The notes: generated from the sequence alone by a model not told the origin. Positions 52,362 through 62,456 are shown, counted from the stretch's first letter. The stretch: DNA of 64,000 nt from Verrucomicrobiota bacterium (GCA_014860005.1 JACZKP010000089.1:1-64000), one strand, 5' to 3'. A program made the numbers and translations.

Positions 52362-53735
52362 ATGCCACTGGGTGTCCAACTACTGCTCGCGTTCATCTTT
52401 GGTGCCGGACTTGGCTGGCTGCTGGGCTGGCTGGTGGCGCGCCGAAAAACTGTGGTCGCCCCGTTGGATCAGCGACTGGAGAATGAATTGCGTCAACAGC
52501 TCGCACAGCGGGAGAGCGAGTTGCACCAGACCCGCAGCGAGATCGTAACCATCAAGAGTTCCCTCGCCACGGCGCAGGCAAACCAGGCGGGCGCCGAGAA
52601 GCTGCTGACCGAGCAACGGGCCTTGCACGATCGCGCCTTGGTGGAGGCAAAAGAATCCCAAGCCAAGGCGCTGGCCGATCTGCGCGAGGCGTTTCGCGCG
52701 TTGAGCGCGGAGGCGTTGAAGCAAACCGCGCCGGAATTCCTGCGGTTGGCGGAACAGAGTTTTGGAAAACTTCAAGAAACCGCCAAAGGCGATCTGGCGC
52801 AACGGCAGGAGGCCATCAAGACGTTGGTCGAACCGCTCAAGCAACAATTGGAGACGTATCAAAAGCGATTGCAGCAGAGCGAAACTTCGCAGGCGGGCGC
52901 GCTCGGCGAAGTGAAGAAGCAACTCGAAACCCTGGCGCAACACAGCCAATCCCTGGCTGTGGAGACGCAGCAGTTCCGCATGGTGCTCAAGTCCAATCAG
53001 GCGCGCGGGCGCTGGGGCGAGGAAACCTTGCGCCGCGTGGTGGAAGCCGCCGGCATGAGCGCGCATTGCGATTTCAGCGAGCAAACAAAGGAAGGCGACA
53101 GCAAGCCGGACTTGGTTGTTCGTCTGCCCGGCGAGCGCGTCATCATCGTGGACGCGAAAGTTCCCGACCTGGATTTCCTGAGCGCCATGGACGCCGCCGA
53201 GCCGGCGAAGCGCTCCGAGGCGCTTGCGGCCCACGCCGCCAAGCTCAAGACCACGATCCGGGCGCTGGCCGACCGCGATTATCCCCGCCAGTTTCCGAAC
53301 GCACTGGATTACGTGGTGTTGTTCCTGCCGGCGGAGTCATTGTTCAGCGCGGCGCTGGAGGGCGACCAGGATTTGATCGTGTGGGCGGCGGGAAAACGGA
53401 TTCTGCTGGCCACGCCGGCCTCGCTAATTGCGTTGTTGCGCTCCGTGAGCGTGAGCTGGCAGCAACACGCGCAGACGGAAAACGCGCAGAAGATTGCGGA
53501 AGCAGCACAGGAGCTGTACGCGCGCGTGGTGAAATTCACCGAGCATTTTGAAAAAATCCGCGCCAGCCTGGAGCGCGCGAACAGCGCCTTCAACGATGCC
53601 GTGGGCAGTTACGAACGGATGGTGCGCCCCAGCGGTGAGCGACTGCAAAAACTCCGTGCCGGTGCCGGCGAAAAGGAACTGGCGGACCTGCAACCCCTGG
53701 ACACGACGCTGCGCCTGCCATCAGCGGATCCCTGA
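52362..53735 (+). CDS. rmuC: DNA recombination protein RmuC
   Basis: A 457-residue RmuC. An N-terminal membrane helix (LLLAFIFGAGLGWLLGWLVA), a long coiled coil (about residues 35-200), then the nuclease-like domain: ARGRWGEETLRRVVEAAGM, with KPDLVVRLPGERVIIVDAK (PD-(D/E)XK-like Asp/Lys) and FLPAESLFSAAL. RmuC limits recombination at inverted repeats, which is notable in a genome region so rich in palindromes. Confidence 0.9.
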   Translation: MPLGVQLLLAFIFGAGLGWLLGWLVARRKTVVAPLDQRLENELRQQLAQRESELHQTRSEIVTIKSSLATAQANQAGAEKLLTEQRALHDRALVEAKESQAKALADLREAFRALSAEALKQTAPEFLRLAEQSFGKLQETAKGDLAQRQEAIKTLVEPLKQQLETYQKRLQQSETSQAGALGEVKKQLETLAQHSQSLAVETQQFRMVLKSNQARGRWGEETLRRVVEAAGMSAHCDFSEQTKEGDSKPDLVVRLPGERVIIVDAKVPDLDFLSAMDAAEPAKRSEALAAHAAKLKTTIRALADRDYPRQFPNALDYVVLFLPAESLFSAALEGDQDLIVWAAGKRILLATPASLIALLRSVSVSWQQHAQTENAQKIAEAAQELYARVVKFTEHFEKIRASLERANSAFNDAVGSYERMVRPSGERLQKLRAGAGEKELADLQPLDTTLRLPSADP

Positions 53736-53740
53736 GCGTT

Positions 53741-54538
53741 ATGTTTCGACGACTCCTCACTCAACGCAGCGTGCAACTGGCTGTGTTGTTCGTACTGCTG
53801 GTCGTGGGTGGGCACACCAGCGCGCAGCCCGCAAGCAGCCTCGGCGCAAGGGAAGTTGCCGCGCGGCTGGATGCCCTCAAGGCAACCATCGCGGCCGAAG
53901 TCACCACGCGCCTCAAAACGAATCCGGTCACGGGCAGCTACACGACAGTATGGCGGCAGTTTGAAGAAGCGGGAATTGATGCGCTTTGTCAGGTGTTGCC
54001 CAAGCACATCGCAGAATTGGGTGAGGAACATTTTGACCGCGGCAAAACCGGTCGCGAGAAGAATCGCGTGGCCGATCTGGCGCTCGTGCTGGGTGATGAG
54101 CACATTGAAATTTCCATCAAGTCCGCCCGGCGTGGCGCGAATCCGGAAAACGACATGGGGACGTTTCGCGATCATCCCAATCGCAAGGCCTTCTTTGCGG
54201 CGGCGTTCACGCTCTGGGTGCGCTACGAGCAGTCCGGCGAAGATATAGAGTGTGAGCGCGTGTTTTTTGACCGGACATGGCGTTTCGTGGGCAAGTCCAC
54301 GCTGGTGGACGGGGTGAAGTATCGCAAGAAGGACGGCAACATGCGGCCCAAGTCATGGGCGATGTTCGAGTCGGGCAAGGCTTTCTGGGACAGCGAGGGG
54401 GAGTTTGAAGCCGCGGTGAACCGGGCCCAAGTTTTCCGGGCCAACGAATTGATCAAGGAATACCTCGAAGACTTGAGCGAGGCGGACCAACGATTGCTCT
54501 ACGAAAAACTGAGGCAACAGTTCGAGGGGCAGAAGTAG
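53741..54538 (+). CDS. Exported protein of unknown function, possibly nuclease-like
   Basis: A 265-residue protein with an N-terminal signal peptide (LAVLFVLLVVGGHTSAQ). The body contains KNRVADLALVLGDEHIEISI and K (Asp112, Glu123, Lys127) followed by an arginine-rich loop and VKYRKKDGNMRPKSWAMFES. This D...EISIK pattern resembles the core strand of PD-(D/E)XK nucleases but lacks the exact spacing, so I only suggest it. It starts 5 bp after rmuC. Confidence 0.55.
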   Translation: MFRRLLTQRSVQLAVLFVLLVVGGHTSAQPASSLGAREVAARLDALKATIAAEVTTRLKTNPVTGSYTTVWRQFEEAGIDALCQVLPKHIAELGEEHFDRGKTGREKNRVADLALVLGDEHIEISIKSARRGANPENDMGTFRDHPNRKAFFAAAFTLWVRYEQSGEDIECERVFFDRTWRFVGKSTLVDGVKYRKKDGNMRPKSWAMFESGKAFWDSEGEFEAAVNRAQVFRANELIKEYLEDLSEADQRLLYEKLRQQFEGQK

Positions 54539-54631
54539 GACAGTGCTTCCAGTCAGTTTCAAACAGGAAGAATGGGGGCAGCGTGACGCCTGCCTGGGGT
54601 GTGGCTGAGGTTCAACTGGGCCTGTCTTCGG

Positions 54632-55795
54632 CTACCGCGACTTCGGGCGTCGGGATTTTCTGCCGCCCGAACTCCGGGGGTTGCCGCCGTCGAGTTGATC
54701 CACGAATTTCTGCATTGCGGCTTCCTGGTGCTCGATGGATTCCACAAGTTTGAACTGCGTGCGGCAGCGGTCCAAATTGTGATCAGGGCGGTGAATGCGG
54801 AAGTAGGTATCACCGCTGAGAAAATCCGTGAGGAAACGGATGCCGATCTCGAAGGTGATCAATTTGCCGGAAAAGGCCATGAGGGATTTCTCCGCCCGGG
54901 TCAGAAATGCGCCGGCAGTCGAGAGGTAGCCCTTGGCCAGTTCCTGGAAAATCGGCATGAGCATCTTGACCTTGGACAAGTCCGGCTCGTCTTCGAGCGT
55001 GGGACTGGTGGTGGTGCGCACCATGTCGCCAAAATCGTAAAGGGCACAGCCGGGCATCACGGTGTCGAGGTCCACCACACACTTGGCTTCACCCGTCACG
55101 GCATCGAGCATCACGTTGTTGAACTTGGTATCATTGTGAGTGACGCGCTCGGGGATGCTGCCTTTGGCCATCGCTTTGAGAATGACATCCACAATGGGTT
55201 CGTGCCGGAGGGCGAATTCAATCTCTGGTTGCGCATCCTTGGCGCGGTTGAAGCGGTTTTTCTGAATGGCCTGTTGCAGGGCGGTGAAACGTTTGCGGGT
55301 GTTGTGAAAATCGGGAATGGTTTCGTTCAGCCGCTCGCCGGGCAGGTCCACCAGCATGCTTTGAAACTCGCCAAACGCGCGGCCCGCCTGAAAGGCCTGC
55401 TCCGGTGATTGGACGGCTTCGTAAGTCTGCACGCCCTCCACAAAGACAAACGTGCGCCAGAACTCGCCATCCTGACTGCGGTAAATCGGCTGGCCGTCGC
55501 GCGTGGGAATGACGATCAACGAGCGGCGCGTGATGTCGCGGGCGTCCAGGGCTTCGAGCCGGCGGCGGACGTGCGTGGTGACGCGCATGACATTCTTCAT
55601 CACGGCGACCGGATTCTTGAACACGCCCTTGTTGATTTTCTGATGGATGTAGCGCACCCGCATGCCGCCCTGGTCGTAGGTGGCGGAGTAGGTTTCGTTG
55701 ATGTGGCCGATCTTGAAGGTTTCGGCGTGAAGAATCTCGCCGTAGATCTGGAACTGTTTGGAGATTTCCTGAAGTTGTTTTTCCTGATATGCCAT
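54632..55795 (-). CDS. N-acetylhexosamine kinase-like phosphotransferase
   Basis: A 387-residue protein of the APH fold. RVTHNDTKFNNVMLD supplies the catalytic Asp and Asn and CVVDLDTVMPGCALYDFGD the metal Asp; the longer HNDTK form matches N-acetylhexosamine 1-kinases (NahK-like) rather than antibiotic kinases. A METHSPP start 45 bp upstream is possible; the ATG at 55795 begins the conserved part. The C-terminal tail is serine/arginine-rich. Confidence 0.8.
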   Translation of the reverse strand: MAYQEKQLQEISKQFQIYGEILHAETFKIGHINETYSATYDQGGMRVRYIHQKINKGVFKNPVAVMKNVMRVTTHVRRRLEALDARDITRRSLIVIPTRDGQPIYRSQDGEFWRTFVFVEGVQTYEAVQSPEQAFQAGRAFGEFQSMLVDLPGERLNETIPDFHNTRKRFTALQQAIQKNRFNRAKDAQPEIEFALRHEPIVDVILKAMAKGSIPERVTHNDTKFNNVMLDAVTGEAKCVVDLDTVMPGCALYDFGDMVRTTTSPTLEDEPDLSKVKMLMPIFQELAKGYLSTAGAFLTRAEKSLMAFSGKLITFEIGIRFLTDFLSGDTYFRIHRPDHNLDRCRTQFKLVESIEHQEAAMQKFVDQLDGGNPRSSGGRKSRRPKSR

Positions 55796-56009
55796 AAGCC
55801 GGTTCTCTTCCGCGACGGATGGTGGACTGTGCGTCTCCATGTCGCAACCCGAAAGGCAGGCTGACCACTGCCCGGAGTTGACTCACGCACAGGCATTACC
55901 GAAGGCGGGGTTGACAGACCCTGTTTTTTCCGGTTTTTTCAGTTGCATTCCTTCGGTTCTTCCATAGCCTTGGCGTCCCTTAAAGAATGGAAAAGAACGG
56001 GATTTTACT

Positions 56010-56324
56010 GTGACCTATTCAATCATAGAGACCGGAAGCAAACAATACCGGGTCGCCCCTGGCGATACCCTGGAAATTGAACGCCTGACCACGGAAGCCG
56101 GGCAATCTGTCACTTTTGACCGCGTGTTGTTGGTCAACACTGAAGGCAAAGTCGCGGTCGGCGCCCCCACCGTCACCGGGGCCACCGTGGTGGCGGACGT
56201 GATTTCACACAAGCGCGGCGAGAAAAAGCTCACGTTCAAGATGAAGCGCCGCAAGGGCTATCACAAGACCATCGGCCACCGGCAGGAACTCACGGTGGTG
56301 AAGATCAAGGAAATCAACGGATAG
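56010..56324 (+). CDS. rplU: 50S ribosomal protein L21
   Basis: A 104-residue L21 that binds 23S rRNA. Features: [55 protein letters not shown] and VKIKEI. The start is a GTG. A TTGACA hexamer at 55911-55916 may be the -35 of the operon promoter, but no good -10 is clear. Followed by rpmA after 11 bp, the standard order. Confidence 0.95.
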   Translation: MTYSIIETGSKQYRVAPGDTLEIERLTTEAGQSVTFDRVLLVNTEGKVAVGAPTVTGATVVADVISHKRGEKKLTFKMKRRKGYHKTIGHRQELTVVKIKEING

Positions 56325-56335
56325 GAGAACAATTT

Positions 56336-56605
56336 ATGGCACATAAGAAAGGTCAAGGCAGCGTCCGCAACGGGCGCGACAGCGCCAGCAAGCGGCTGGG
56401 CGTCAAGGCGTATGGCGGAGAGCAGGTCACTGCCGGCAGCATCATTGTGCGCCAGCGCGGCACCAAGTTCGTAGCCGGCCAAAATGTCGGCACCGGTCGT
56501 GATTGGACGCTTTTTGCGCTCAAAGCCGGCAAGGTGCGTTTTGACAAGGACGGTCGGCGCGTAAACATCGTGGCCGAAGCCGCCGCAGCCGCCGCGACCA
56601 ACTGA
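56336..56605 (+). CDS. rpmA: 50S ribosomal protein L27
   Basis: An 89-residue L27 whose N-terminus reaches the peptidyl-transferase centre. [20 protein letters not shown] and [20 protein letters not shown], then [19 protein letters not shown] are diagnostic. AGGAG precedes the ATG by 8 bases. The operon ends at the terminator just downstream. Confidence 0.96.
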   Translation: MAHKKGQGSVRNGRDSASKRLGVKAYGGEQVTAGSIIVRQRGTKFVAGQNVGTGRDWTLFALKAGKVRFDKDGRRVNIVAEAAAAAATN

Positions 56606-56625
56606 TCATCGGCAAACAATTTCAT

Positions 56626-56652
56626 GGCGAGGCCAAACGCCTCGCCTTTTTT
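56626..56652 (+). terminator. Intrinsic terminator of the rplU-rpmA operon
   Basis: 8-bp perfect stem GGCGAGGC/GCCTCGCC with a 5-base loop and six T, 20 bp after the rpmA stop. Confidence 0.9.
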
Positions 56653-56749
56653 ATTCTCTTAAGCCTGATCCCGATCTCACACCCAAACAGGGCTGCGGTG
56701 GAGAGATTACGATTAGGATAAAGATTAAGCGCAAGCAGACCCCAAGCAG

Positions 56750-57919
56750 ATGTTCATTGACGAAATCAAAATCTTCGCCCGGGCAGGCCATGGCGGCAAA
56801 GGCTGCGTGGCGTTTCATCGCGAAGCTTATGTTCCCAAAGGCGGCCCCAGCGGCGGCAATGGCGGGCGCGGCGGCAGCGTCATTCTCCAGGCGGATCATG
56901 ATCTGAACAATTTGCTCGCCCAGTATTACGTGCCGCGCCTGATTGCCGAGAAAGGCGGCGGCGGCCTGGGCAAAGGCATGGATGGCCGCGCCGGCAAGGA
57001 CCTCATCGTCAAAGTGCCGTGCGGCACACTGGTGTGGCGACAGCCCACGACAACTGAATTGGAGGGGCATGAATCCGGGGAAACCGAAGATGACGCTCCG
57101 ATTTTCAAAGCCAGCACCAGCCAGCGCCCGTTGATTCGGGGCGCCGGGAGAACCGCAGCGCGGGAGATTGACTTGAGCGATGAGGGGGAAAGTGCCGCGG
57201 TGACGGCCCATGCGACCAAAGGTGAACTGGTCGCCGACCTGACCCAACATGGGCAGCAGTTTGTTTTGTGCAAGGGCGGACGCGGGGGACTGGGGAATCG
57301 TAATTTCGCCACCGCCACCCGCCAGACCCCGCGCTTCGCCCAGCCGGGCGAGCCGGGTGATGAGGGAGAATTCCTGCTCGAACTGCGCATCATGGCCGAG
57401 GTGGGCCTGGTGGGTTATCCGAACGCCGGCAAATCCACGCTGCTGACGGCTATTTCGCGTGCGCGCCCAAAAATCGCACCCTATCCTTTCACCACGCTGC
57501 ATCCGCAGATTGGCATCGTCGAGTATCCGGACTGGCGAAGGCTCACCGTTTGCGACGTGCCGGGACTGATTGAGGGGGCGCACCAAAACGTTGGCCTCGG
57601 TTACGCGTTTCTGCGTCACATCCGGCGCTGCAAGATTCTCGTGCTGTTGTTGGACATGGCCGGCACGGACAACCGCGCACCCTGGGACGATTACCGGCAA
57701 TTGCTGAAAGAGTTGGAGTTGTACGATCCGGCGCTGCTCGAAAGACCCCGGTTGGTCGTCGCGAACAAAATGGACGAACCGGCGGCGGCGGAGAACTTGA
57801 AAAAGTTCAAACGTCGTATCAGAAAAACATCTGTGCTGCCCATCGCCGCCGCCTTTGACGAGGGCATGGACCAATTCAAGCAATTGATTCGCGAGGCGGT
57901 GGAGGAAGTCCAAGGGTAA
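56750..57919 (+). CDS. obgE: Obg-family GTPase
   Basis: A 389-residue Obg: glycine-rich N-terminal domain (VAFHREAYVPKGGPSGGNGG), then a G domain with G1 GYPNAGKSTL, G3 DVPGL and G4 NKMD. It associates with the 50S subunit and the stringent response. A stretch at residues about 110-150 (ESGETEDDAPIFKASTSQRP and following) is longer than in typical Obg. It lacks the variable C-terminal OCT domain. It follows rplU-rpmA, the usual context. Confidence 0.92.
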   Translation: MFIDEIKIFARAGHGGKGCVAFHREAYVPKGGPSGGNGGRGGSVILQADHDLNNLLAQYYVPRLIAEKGGGGLGKGMDGRAGKDLIVKVPCGTLVWRQPTTTELEGHESGETEDDAPIFKASTSQRPLIRGAGRTAAREIDLSDEGESAAVTAHATKGELVADLTQHGQQFVLCKGGRGGLGNRNFATATRQTPRFAQPGEPGDEGEFLLELRIMAEVGLVGYPNAGKSTLLTAISRARPKIAPYPFTTLHPQIGIVEYPDWRRLTVCDVPGLIEGAHQNVGLGYAFLRHIRRCKILVLLLDMAGTDNRAPWDDYRQLLKELELYDPALLERPRLVVANKMDEPAAAENLKKFKRRIRKTSVLPIAAAFDEGMDQFKQLIREAVEEVQG

Positions 57920-57930
57920 GGGATGTTTCT

Positions 57931-59034
57931 ATGCTGAGAGCCGGAATCGTCGGGTTGCCCAATGTGGGCAAGTCCACTTTGTTCAACGCCGTTACCCGCA
58001 CCCGCAAGGCGGAGGCGGCCAATTATCCCTTTTGCACGATTGATCCCAATATCGGCATCGTCACCGTGCCGGACACACGACTCGAACCGCTGTCCAGGAT
58101 CGCCAAAACGCCGACAATTATCCCGGCCGCCATCGAATTCGTGGACATCGCCGGCCTGGTGAAAGGGGCGTCACAGGGTGAAGGGCTGGGCAACAAGTTC
58201 CTCACGCACATCCGCGAAGTGGACGCGATCGTGCAGGTTGTCCGCTGCTTCGAGGACGCGGACGTTCATCACGTGACCGGCAGCGTTGATCCGGTGCGCG
58301 ACATCGAGGTCATCAACACGGAACTCGTGCTTGCCGATCTTGAGACGGTGAAGAAACGGCGGGAGAAAATCGCCAAGGACGCCAAGCGTGGTGACAAGCT
58401 GGCGCTGGCGGAGGAAGCGGTCTTGAAAAAACTGGAGCCAAAGCTGGACGCCGGCAACCCCGCACTTACCGTGACCCTCACCCCGGAAGAAAAAGCCGTG
58501 GCCAAAGGGTTTTTCCTGCTCACCGACAAGCCCACGATCTTCGCGTGCAACGTCAAAGAAAGTGAGTTGGCTCAAGGCGACCAGCATCCTCACGTCCAAA
58601 AAGTTCAGGAGTACGTGCGGACGCATCTCGCCTGCGAAGCCGTCGTCATCAGTGCGCAGATCGAAAGCGACTTGATTGATTTGGCACCCGACGAAGCGAC
58701 GGCCTTTCTCAAGGAACTCGGGGTGACGGAAAGCGGCGTCGGCGCATTGATCCGCGCCACCTATCATCTACTGGGATTGCGGACGTATTTCACCGCTGGC
58801 GAGAAGGAGGTGCGGGCCTGGACGATTCATGCGGGCCACACGGCGCCGACCGCAGCGGGGGTGATTCATACCGACTTCGAACGCGGGTTCATAAAAGCCG
58901 AAACCGTGGCTTACGAAGATCTGGTCCGGTGCGGCTCAATCGCCGTTGCGCGCGAGCAGGGACTTTACCGGATGGAAGGCAAGGAATACGTGGTGCAGGA
59001 CGGCGACGTGCTGCTGTTCAAGTTCAACGTGTAA
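57931..59034 (+). CDS. ychF: Redox-regulated ATPase/GTPase YchF (OLA1)
   Basis: A 367-residue YchF that binds ATP in preference to GTP and contacts ribosomes. G1 [34 protein letters not shown], the altered G4 NVKE, and the C-terminal TGS domain ending [20 protein letters not shown]. It lies 11 bp after obgE on the same strand. Confidence 0.95.
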   Translation: MLRAGIVGLPNVGKSTLFNAVTRTRKAEAANYPFCTIDPNIGIVTVPDTRLEPLSRIAKTPTIIPAAIEFVDIAGLVKGASQGEGLGNKFLTHIREVDAIVQVVRCFEDADVHHVTGSVDPVRDIEVINTELVLADLETVKKRREKIAKDAKRGDKLALAEEAVLKKLEPKLDAGNPALTVTLTPEEKAVAKGFFLLTDKPTIFACNVKESELAQGDQHPHVQKVQEYVRTHLACEAVVISAQIESDLIDLAPDEATAFLKELGVTESGVGALIRATYHLLGLRTYFTAGEKEVRAWTIHAGHTAPTAAGVIHTDFERGFIKAETVAYEDLVRCGSIAVAREQGLYRMEGKEYVVQDGDVLLFKFNV

Positions 59035-59076
59035 GCTGCGCAATCTTGTTTTCGTGGGCTGCCTCTGCCTTGGGAG

Positions 59077-59354
59077 ATGGTGCGTTACGCACACGACTTC
59101 GTGATCCTCTGGCGCAGTCAGGCCGAGGCGCAGATCCTTGGCCGCAGTGCGACAGTGGGTGAACGAAGCTGGACCGACCATGCATGCTGAAAAGACACGA
59201 ATCGTCCACGTGCGAGCGCCCGGGGGCTTTGACTTCCTTGGGTATCACTTCGAACACGGCATGAGATGGCCGCGCCAGAAGAGCCTTGAGAAGTTGAAGC
59301 AACTGCTGCGCACGAAGACCTCACGGCTGGACGGACGCAGCCTGAGCGGGATTA
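59077..59354 (+). pseudogene. Group II intron reverse transcriptase/maturase remnant
   Basis: A fragment in two frames. The first gives MVRYAHDFVILWRSQAEAQI, with YAHD where the reverse transcriptase active site should be YADD. After a one-base shift near 59140 it continues AAVRQWVNEAG, EKTRIVHV and GGFDFLGYHFEHG, then RLDGRSL. This is the end of the palm and the thumb/maturase junction of a LtrA-like protein. No intact intron is seen; the following sequence is unrelated. Confidence 0.8.
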
Positions 59355-59621
59355 GCTGGATCGGGCACCAAATCAAATCCTTATTCTTACGCAAACCGGG
59401 CATCGGAAGGCCGGTAGCAAGGCGTCGGTGGTCAGGGCAAACGCGCGCGATAAAAGCGCAAGGCATGGGCGTCCATGTCGGATTCGGTGAACGTGACCAG
59501 ACCCGTCTCGTCTGGCGGAGTGTGCGGGAGCGAAATGACCGGCCAGGTGATTAAGTCATCCGAAATCTCGATAATCGGGAACTCATTCGGCTCGGTCTGG
59601 ACGGGGGGCGAAACGCCCGGC
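59355..59621. other. Intergenic region downstream of the intron remnant
   Basis: About 270 bp with no credible gene; the open frame continuing from the intron remnant is not conserved. Confidence 0.4.
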
Positions 59622-62369
59622 CTAATCTGCGTCTGCCGGGAGACCCATGTCGTACAACACCATCACCTCATGCGCCATGAGTCCGCGTCCATACACCACC
59701 AGCTCGTCAATGTTCCCCACGTAACCGTCAGCCCCCACGGCCAACGTCGCCACGTTCCCTTGCAACGGCAGCGACGGTGCCTCAAACGCCAGCACCCCGT
59801 TCACATACAGGCGATTCCAGTTCGCATCGTGCGTCACCACCAGATGATGCCATTGGCCAAGAGTCAGATTGAGGCCGCTGACTCCGTAGGCCGTGCTGGA
59901 ACTTCCGCTGCCCAAGCGAAAACTGAGTCCGCTGGGCGCCGCAAGGATGATGTAAGTCGAACCCCAATCGCCATCATGAACCCAATAAGCAGGCGACCCG
60001 CCACTGCCAGCCGGCTGAATCCACGCGCCAAACGAGAACCCGTTCGCGTAATCGTCAGGATCAAGATTGGCGACCGAAACCACCGCGCTACCATTGAAAC
60101 CAAAAGCCGAATCCGGCTGGCCGAACCGGTTGGTGCTCGCCACCGCGCCCTGAACGACTCCGTGTCGCTCATTGCCGCTGGCGTCCAACGCATCCCCATC
60201 AAACCGCAGCCAGAGCAGCAAATCCTCGGTCAGAGTATTTGGGATCACCGTCAGCGTCGCCACGGCGCTCGTCACGCTTCCATGGACGTTGCTGATAACC
60301 ACCGTGTAATCTCCGGCATTGGTGAGTTGGACGCCCGTCAAAGTCAGCGTGGCTGCGGTTGCGCCGGAAATATTCCCATCGTCCGTCAACGGCAAACCAT
60401 CCTTGTGCCAGTGATAGCTCGGTGCCTCACCGATGGCCGTCACACTCAGAGTCGCGAGGGTGCCGACGAGATTCGTGCGGCTTTGCGGTTGAGCGAGAAT
60501 GAGAACCCGACCGACCAGGGATTGGCGGGCAACCCGATAAAAACTTTGGCTGGCGGCGTTCGTGTCCGTAACGAAAACCGGGACGACGTTGCTGTTGGCG
60601 CTGGTGCCGACGGTGACGAGGTTCGTCCAGGCGACGGGCGGCGTCAGGTTGGTCGCGGATTGAGCGGTGTACTCGTAGCCGGGAATGGTGTTGAAGCTGA
60701 ATTGAAAGTTGCCCGGCCCTCCGCTGACATTGGTGATGACGGGTTGGGGAATCCAGACTTCCGAAGCGATGGCCATCGGTTCGGGATTGCTGTCCGGATC
60801 GCCCGTGTCAGCCGAGTTCCATTGCGATTGCGGCTGGCTCGCGTCAATGATCGCCTGGCGAATCTTGTAAACGCCCTTTTCATCGTGGGCGCGGCCATTG
60901 GCGAGAATGTAAAGCCCGACCAGTCCCGCGACGTGAGGGGCTGCCCCACTCGTTCCCGTTCCGACTATGTAGCCACGAGCAATGCCGTCTTCGTCCAGGA
61001 CATAATCCGTCGTTGGAATATCTACACCCGGAGCGGCAACGTCTATGCCGTTACCGGGTGAGACCGGGTAAACGACCGTCGGGGCCGGATTATTCGTCGG
61101 CACTGGCTGCGGTATCTCGCTGAAATTTGACGCCCGTCCCGGTTCGCGATACCAGAAACGATCTTTGGGAGTAGTCGTTCCCTCCTCGAAAGTCGTATCG
61201 ACGGCACTCACGGCCATCGCCTCTGGAAAGGAAGCCGGCAGATAGTCATCGCGGGTGCCGTAAATTCCGTCCGTCCCTGCAAGATCAGCATCGCTGTTTC
61301 CTGCCGCAGCAACCACGACTACTCCCGCGCGCACCAACTGCTGAATCGTGGCACGAATTGTGGCAACAGGGGCTGTGTTGGTTACGTTTCCATAGCTGAT
61401 GTTTACGACGGAAATTTTATCGGCATTGTCGAGAATATGGAGTAGTCCATCGAGGAAGAACGACCAGTCCGACCCAAAAGAATTTGAAAATTTAATATTC
61501 CACAACCGAGCACCGGGAATTACTCCAGTAACTCCGACGCCATTATCTCGCGCAGCCAATACTCCCGCTACTCGCGTTCCATGGCCGACGTCATCGCGAT
61601 GATCCAGTGAAATTAAGGAATACGAGTGAACAATGTTCAGATCCACATGCGGGTTGATCCCTGAATCCAGAATCGCAATATCAATATCAGGTTCTTCATC
61701 GAAGTCATTGATGCGGGCCACGGGAAAGGCCGGGATTCCCATGCGCAAAAACCCATTGAGCGGCGGGAGATTTGGGTCCGGCGTGTAGGAGCCATCACCG
61801 GAGAGACTCGGGCCAGACTTTTTCCGGGCCAGCGCGCGTAGCTTTTCCAGCGCCGCGGGCGTCAACGGCTTTGAATCTCGAAATCGCAAGGGATCGATAT
61901 CCATCGGCGAGTCTTCCTCTACCGCGAGCACGTTTTCATCGCGCCGCAGTTCCGCCGCCTCCTGTTCGCTCATGTCCTGAATGAACACATTGACCCGCGC
62001 ACTTTCCCGTCGTGCCTTGGCGGAAAGCTTCGCCGCCACATCCGCCCGCGTCCGCCCCTCTTTCATGGTGACGAAGTAAATCTTTTTGCCCGGCGCCGGC
62101 TTCACCGCCATGGGCAACGTGGGGCCGGGAACCGTTGCCTGATTGGTCACCGCAGGCGCGGAAGAAGCCGCCGCGGTTTCGAGCGCCGCGCCGGTCGGCA
62201 GCGTCGCGAGACAAACGAGAAGTGCCAGCCGCCGCCCCGATTTCAAGAGCGCGCCTCGAAACCCTGAACCGTGGCTGCGACGCCTCGTCGCAGGAGGTAG
62301 CCGCAGCGCCCCCGCTGCGGGAAACATTGGAAGCAAGGCGACGAGGCGTCGCAGCCACGGGAGATTCAT
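59622..62369 (-). CDS. Secreted subtilisin-like serine protease with Ig-like and LamG domains
   Basis: A 915-residue exported protease. An inhibitor I9-like propeptide (KIYFVTMKEGRTRADV) is followed by the S8 domain with Asp in DIAILDSGINPHVD, His in DVGHGTRVAGVLA and Ser in GTGTSGAAPHVAGL. Then an Ig-like region (about 625-700, YHWHKDGLPLTDDG) and a C-terminal LamG domain (WHHLVVTHDANWNRLYVNG). The first 35 residues are encoded by a palindromic repeat; the TTG at 62246 (LKSGRRLALLVCLATLPTG) may be the original start with a better signal peptide. Confidence 0.85.
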   Translation of the reverse strand: MNLPWLRRLVALLPMFPAAGALRLPPATRRRSHGSGFRGALLKSGRRLALLVCLATLPTGAALETAAASSAPAVTNQATVPGPTLPMAVKPAPGKKIYFVTMKEGRTRADVAAKLSAKARRESARVNVFIQDMSEQEAAELRRDENVLAVEEDSPMDIDPLRFRDSKPLTPAALEKLRALARKKSGPSLSGDGSYTPDPNLPPLNGFLRMGIPAFPVARINDFDEEPDIDIAILDSGINPHVDLNIVHSYSLISLDHRDDVGHGTRVAGVLAARDNGVGVTGVIPGARLWNIKFSNSFGSDWSFFLDGLLHILDNADKISVVNISYGNVTNTAPVATIRATIQQLVRAGVVVVAAAGNSDADLAGTDGIYGTRDDYLPASFPEAMAVSAVDTTFEEGTTTPKDRFWYREPGRASNFSEIPQPVPTNNPAPTVVYPVSPGNGIDVAAPGVDIPTTDYVLDEDGIARGYIVGTGTSGAAPHVAGLVGLYILANGRAHDEKGVYKIRQAIIDASQPQSQWNSADTGDPDSNPEPMAIASEVWIPQPVITNVSGGPGNFQFSFNTIPGYEYTAQSATNLTPPVAWTNLVTVGTSANSNVVPVFVTDTNAASQSFYRVARQSLVGRVLILAQPQSRTNLVGTLATLSVTAIGEAPSYHWHKDGLPLTDDGNISGATAATLTLTGVQLTNAGDYTVVISNVHGSVTSAVATLTVIPNTLTEDLLLWLRFDGDALDASGNERHGVVQGAVASTNRFGQPDSAFGFNGSAVVSVANLDPDDYANGFSFGAWIQPAGSGGSPAYWVHDGDWGSTYIILAAPSGLSFRLGSGSSSTAYGVSGLNLTLGQWHHLVVTHDANWNRLYVNGVLAFEAPSLPLQGNVATLAVGADGYVGNIDELVVYGRGLMAHEVMVLYDMGLPADAD
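62269..62360. repeat. Palindrome with 23-bp arms at the subtilase start
   Basis: Arms 62269-62291 (CCGTGGCTGCGACGCCTCGT and following) and 62338-62360 are exact reverse complements over 23 bp. A nested CCGCAGCG/CGCTGCGG hairpin is in the loop. Confidence 0.9.
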
Positions 62370-62456
62370 GGAGCGTTTGAGTAATGCGTTCGTAATCGGG
62401 TTTACGGTGTCAGGCGGCAGCAGCCATGAGTTGAATCATTCTCCCGGAGCCGGGGC

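Noticed and set aside
56651..57913. A 420-codon open frame on the minus strand
   Set aside because: Antisense to obgE, which is clearly the real gene.
59475..61061. A 528-codon open frame on the plus strand
   Set aside because: Antisense to the subtilase; no domain or ribosome site.
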